Shown here: in pieces, positions 4,784 through 6,040 of the stretch | Layout of the letters: each line of letters begins with the position of its first letter | Numbering within the stretch: the stretch's first letter is position 1 | Source: an uncultured Mycoplasmatota bacterium | GTDB taxonomy: Bacteria; Bacillota_I; Bacilli_A; RF39; UBA660 | Assembly (NCBI GenBank): GCA_900552975.1 | Contig: UWSL01000090.1 | Coordinates: 1-6,040 of the forward strand | Reading direction: 5' to 3' | DNA: 6,040 nt | Made by a program: the position numbers and the translations under genes | The notes under the pieces: model-generated | What the model saw: the letters and a program-made list of their open reading frames with translations, nothing else | What the model was told of the DNA's origin: nothing | Databases searched by the model: none

Positions 4784-6040
4784 ATGAATAATAACGAAAC
4801 TTTCAGAAAAATAAAAACATCTTTAGATGCCAAAATAGCTGAAGTTCAAAATCAAATAAAAAGCATTGAATTAGAATTAGAAATAGTTACAAGTGAACCA
4901 AAATTTGTCTTAATAAAAGATGATGGAACCAAATATGATGTTGATATAAATCAAAAACCAACTAGTAAAAATCCTATAACTAGATTTAAAGAACATCGCA
5001 ATTTAAAAAAAGTAAAAAAAATTCATAATTACGTAATAAAAGAAAACACTGAAATATTAAATAACGCTAAAGAATGTTTAGCAATTCTAATCAAAATTAA
5101 TCGTCATTTATCACAATATGGAGTAGTAACACCAGTTGAAAATATTGCCGATTATATCATGCACATCGATTTGTTAAGAACTATCATAGATGTCAATTTA
5201 GAAGATTTAAGAGCAGTCTTGATTGAGTGCGTTCGTAAAAATTATGAAAAGTATGCTAATAATCAAAGCCAAGTAAAACAAACTATTGCTAGTCAAAACC
5301 AAGTTCAAATTAATGAAATGGAAAGTTGTTTAATTTTAGGTAAATATTTCAACAAAAAAGGTGCTATGTTACCAGGTGATACCAAAACATTCCAAGATGC
5401 TTTTAATAAACTTTTTGCACATGGTCAATTACTTGATGAAGAAATTCAAAAAATGTTCAAAAATTATAATATGCTTGCTTTTAACGATGTCATAGATTTA
5501 TTAACATCTGAATTAGAGGAAGTAAATCAAGCAGCCCTTGCTGAAAAAACTAAAAAAGATGAATATTTAAAACGCCGTCAGGCTGAAGCTGAAGCCCAAC
5601 GTATCGAACATAAATTACAAAAGAAAGCCTTAAAAAGACAAAAAGATGCTTTATCAATCGTTAATCAATATTATCAAAATGGCACTTTTATTAAAATTCC
5701 TACTAATCCAACTGAATTTATCAATATATTAAAAGAAGCTCATTTACCAGCCGAACAAGAAGCAAAAATACTTCGCTTATTGGGTGTTGGTTTAAATAAT
5801 AATAATAATAATAATCAACTTTTGTTTCAAAAATATCTTTCTTCAACTGATATAGAATTACTAAATTCAGTTATGCAAAGTAAGCAAGAATCTTTAATTT
5901 ATTTTGTTTCATCAATTGAAGAAATAATTCTTCTCTTAGAAGAAACAAAAAATGACGAAGATTATACAATTTTAATGCAATACTTAAATGAAAATATCAA
6001 TAATATAAAATATTCTTTAATTCAATCTAATCAAAAAGCA
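4784..6040 (+). CDS. Unrecognised helical / coiled-coil protein, C-terminus beyond window
   Basis: An open frame of 419 codons runs to the right edge without a stop. The ATG at 4784 is preceded at seven bases by AGGGGG (4771-4776) and a plausible promoter. I do not recognise a family. The sequence begins MNNNETFRKIKTSLDAKI and has no signal peptide or membrane segment, so it is probably cytoplasmic. Residues about 5-36 look like a coiled coil. Residues 60-81 are strongly basic (RFKEHRNLKKVKKIH). A long charged helix spans about 240-290, rich in Glu, Lys, Gln and Ala (KKDEYLKRRQAEAEAQRIEH). An Asn7 run lies at 338-344, and the end is acidic and helical. Segments at about 184-225 and 292-330 resemble each other. 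Codon use is like the neighbours. It could be a structural or scaffolding protein, but no enzymatic motif is visible. Confidence 0.85.
   Translation, partial: MNNNETFRKIKTSLDAKIAEVQNQIKSIELELEIVTSEPKFVLIKDDGTKYDVDINQKPTSKNPITRFKEHRNLKKVKKIHNYVIKENTEILNNAKECLAILIKINRHLSQYGVVTPVENIADYIMHIDLLRTIIDVNLEDLRAVLIECVRKNYEKYANNQSQVKQTIASQNQVQINEMESCLILGKYFNKKGAMLPGDTKTFQDAFNKLFAHGQLLDEEIQKMFKNYNMLAFNDVIDLLTSELEEVNQAALAEKTKKDEYLKRRQAEAEAQRIEHKLQKKALKRQKDALSIVNQYYQNGTFIKIPTNPTEFINILKEAHLPAEQEAKILRLLGVGLNNNNNNNQLLFQKYLSSTDIELLNSVMQSKQESLIYFVSSIEEIILLLEETKNDEDYTILMQYLNENINNIKYSLIQSNQKA
5795..5815 (+). repeat. (AAT)7 trinucleotide repeat coding for seven asparagines
   Basis: Seven consecutive in-frame AAT codons lie within the unknown coiled-coil gene and encode Asn338-344. 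The tract separates a helical region ending RLLGVGL from the next helix starting QLLFQKYL, so it probably forms a flexible linker. Gain or loss of whole units by slippage would change linker length without breaking the frame. Confidence 0.95.

Overview
The window is a stretch of an AT-rich, low-GC Gram-positive type genome (Bacilli or a neighbouring Firmicutes/Tenericutes lineage). The main evidence is gene order: ybeY, dgkA, era, yqzL, recO, then glycyl-tRNA synthetase matches the Bacillus/Staphylococcus arrangement. Supporting evidence is the A/T-rich codon use, AGGAGG-type ribosome binding sites and a T-box leader in front of the synthetase. All complete genes read through with the standard bacterial code: tryptophan is TGG and no internal TGA needs reading through. 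I cannot name the species.

Layout, all on the + strand. Positions 1-503 hold a VanZ-family membrane protein whose N-terminal part lies in another frame, probably through a one-base indel in the TTTT run at 47-50. It is followed with almost no gaps by ybeY (505-948), the undecaprenol/diacylglycerol kinase gene dgkA (926-1327, overlapping ybeY by 23 bases) and era (1329-2219). A short gap carries a hairpin with a T-run. Then comes a 26-residue YqzL-type microprotein (2277-2357), too short for most gene finders, and recO (2370-3101). The 231 bases at 3102-3332 hold a strong promoter, a compact glycine T-box leader with a textbook antiterminator, and an intrinsic terminator. They control the single-chain glycyl-tRNA synthetase gene (3333-4712). 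A hairpin built over the glyS stop codon ends that unit. A new promoter precedes a large helical/coiled-coil protein of unknown function (4784 to beyond the right edge).

Functionally, YbeY and Era both act on the 3' end of 16S rRNA during 30S maturation, and DgkA recycles membrane lipid carriers. RecO serves recombinational repair, and GlyRS is the glycine-charging enzyme tuned by uncharged tRNA-Gly. This is mostly a conserved housekeeping block. The parts that deserve attention are the unusually short T-box leader, the reduced YqzL, the frameshifted VanZ and the unrecognised last gene with its (AAT)7 tract. I see no mobile element, CRISPR array, tRNA or rRNA.
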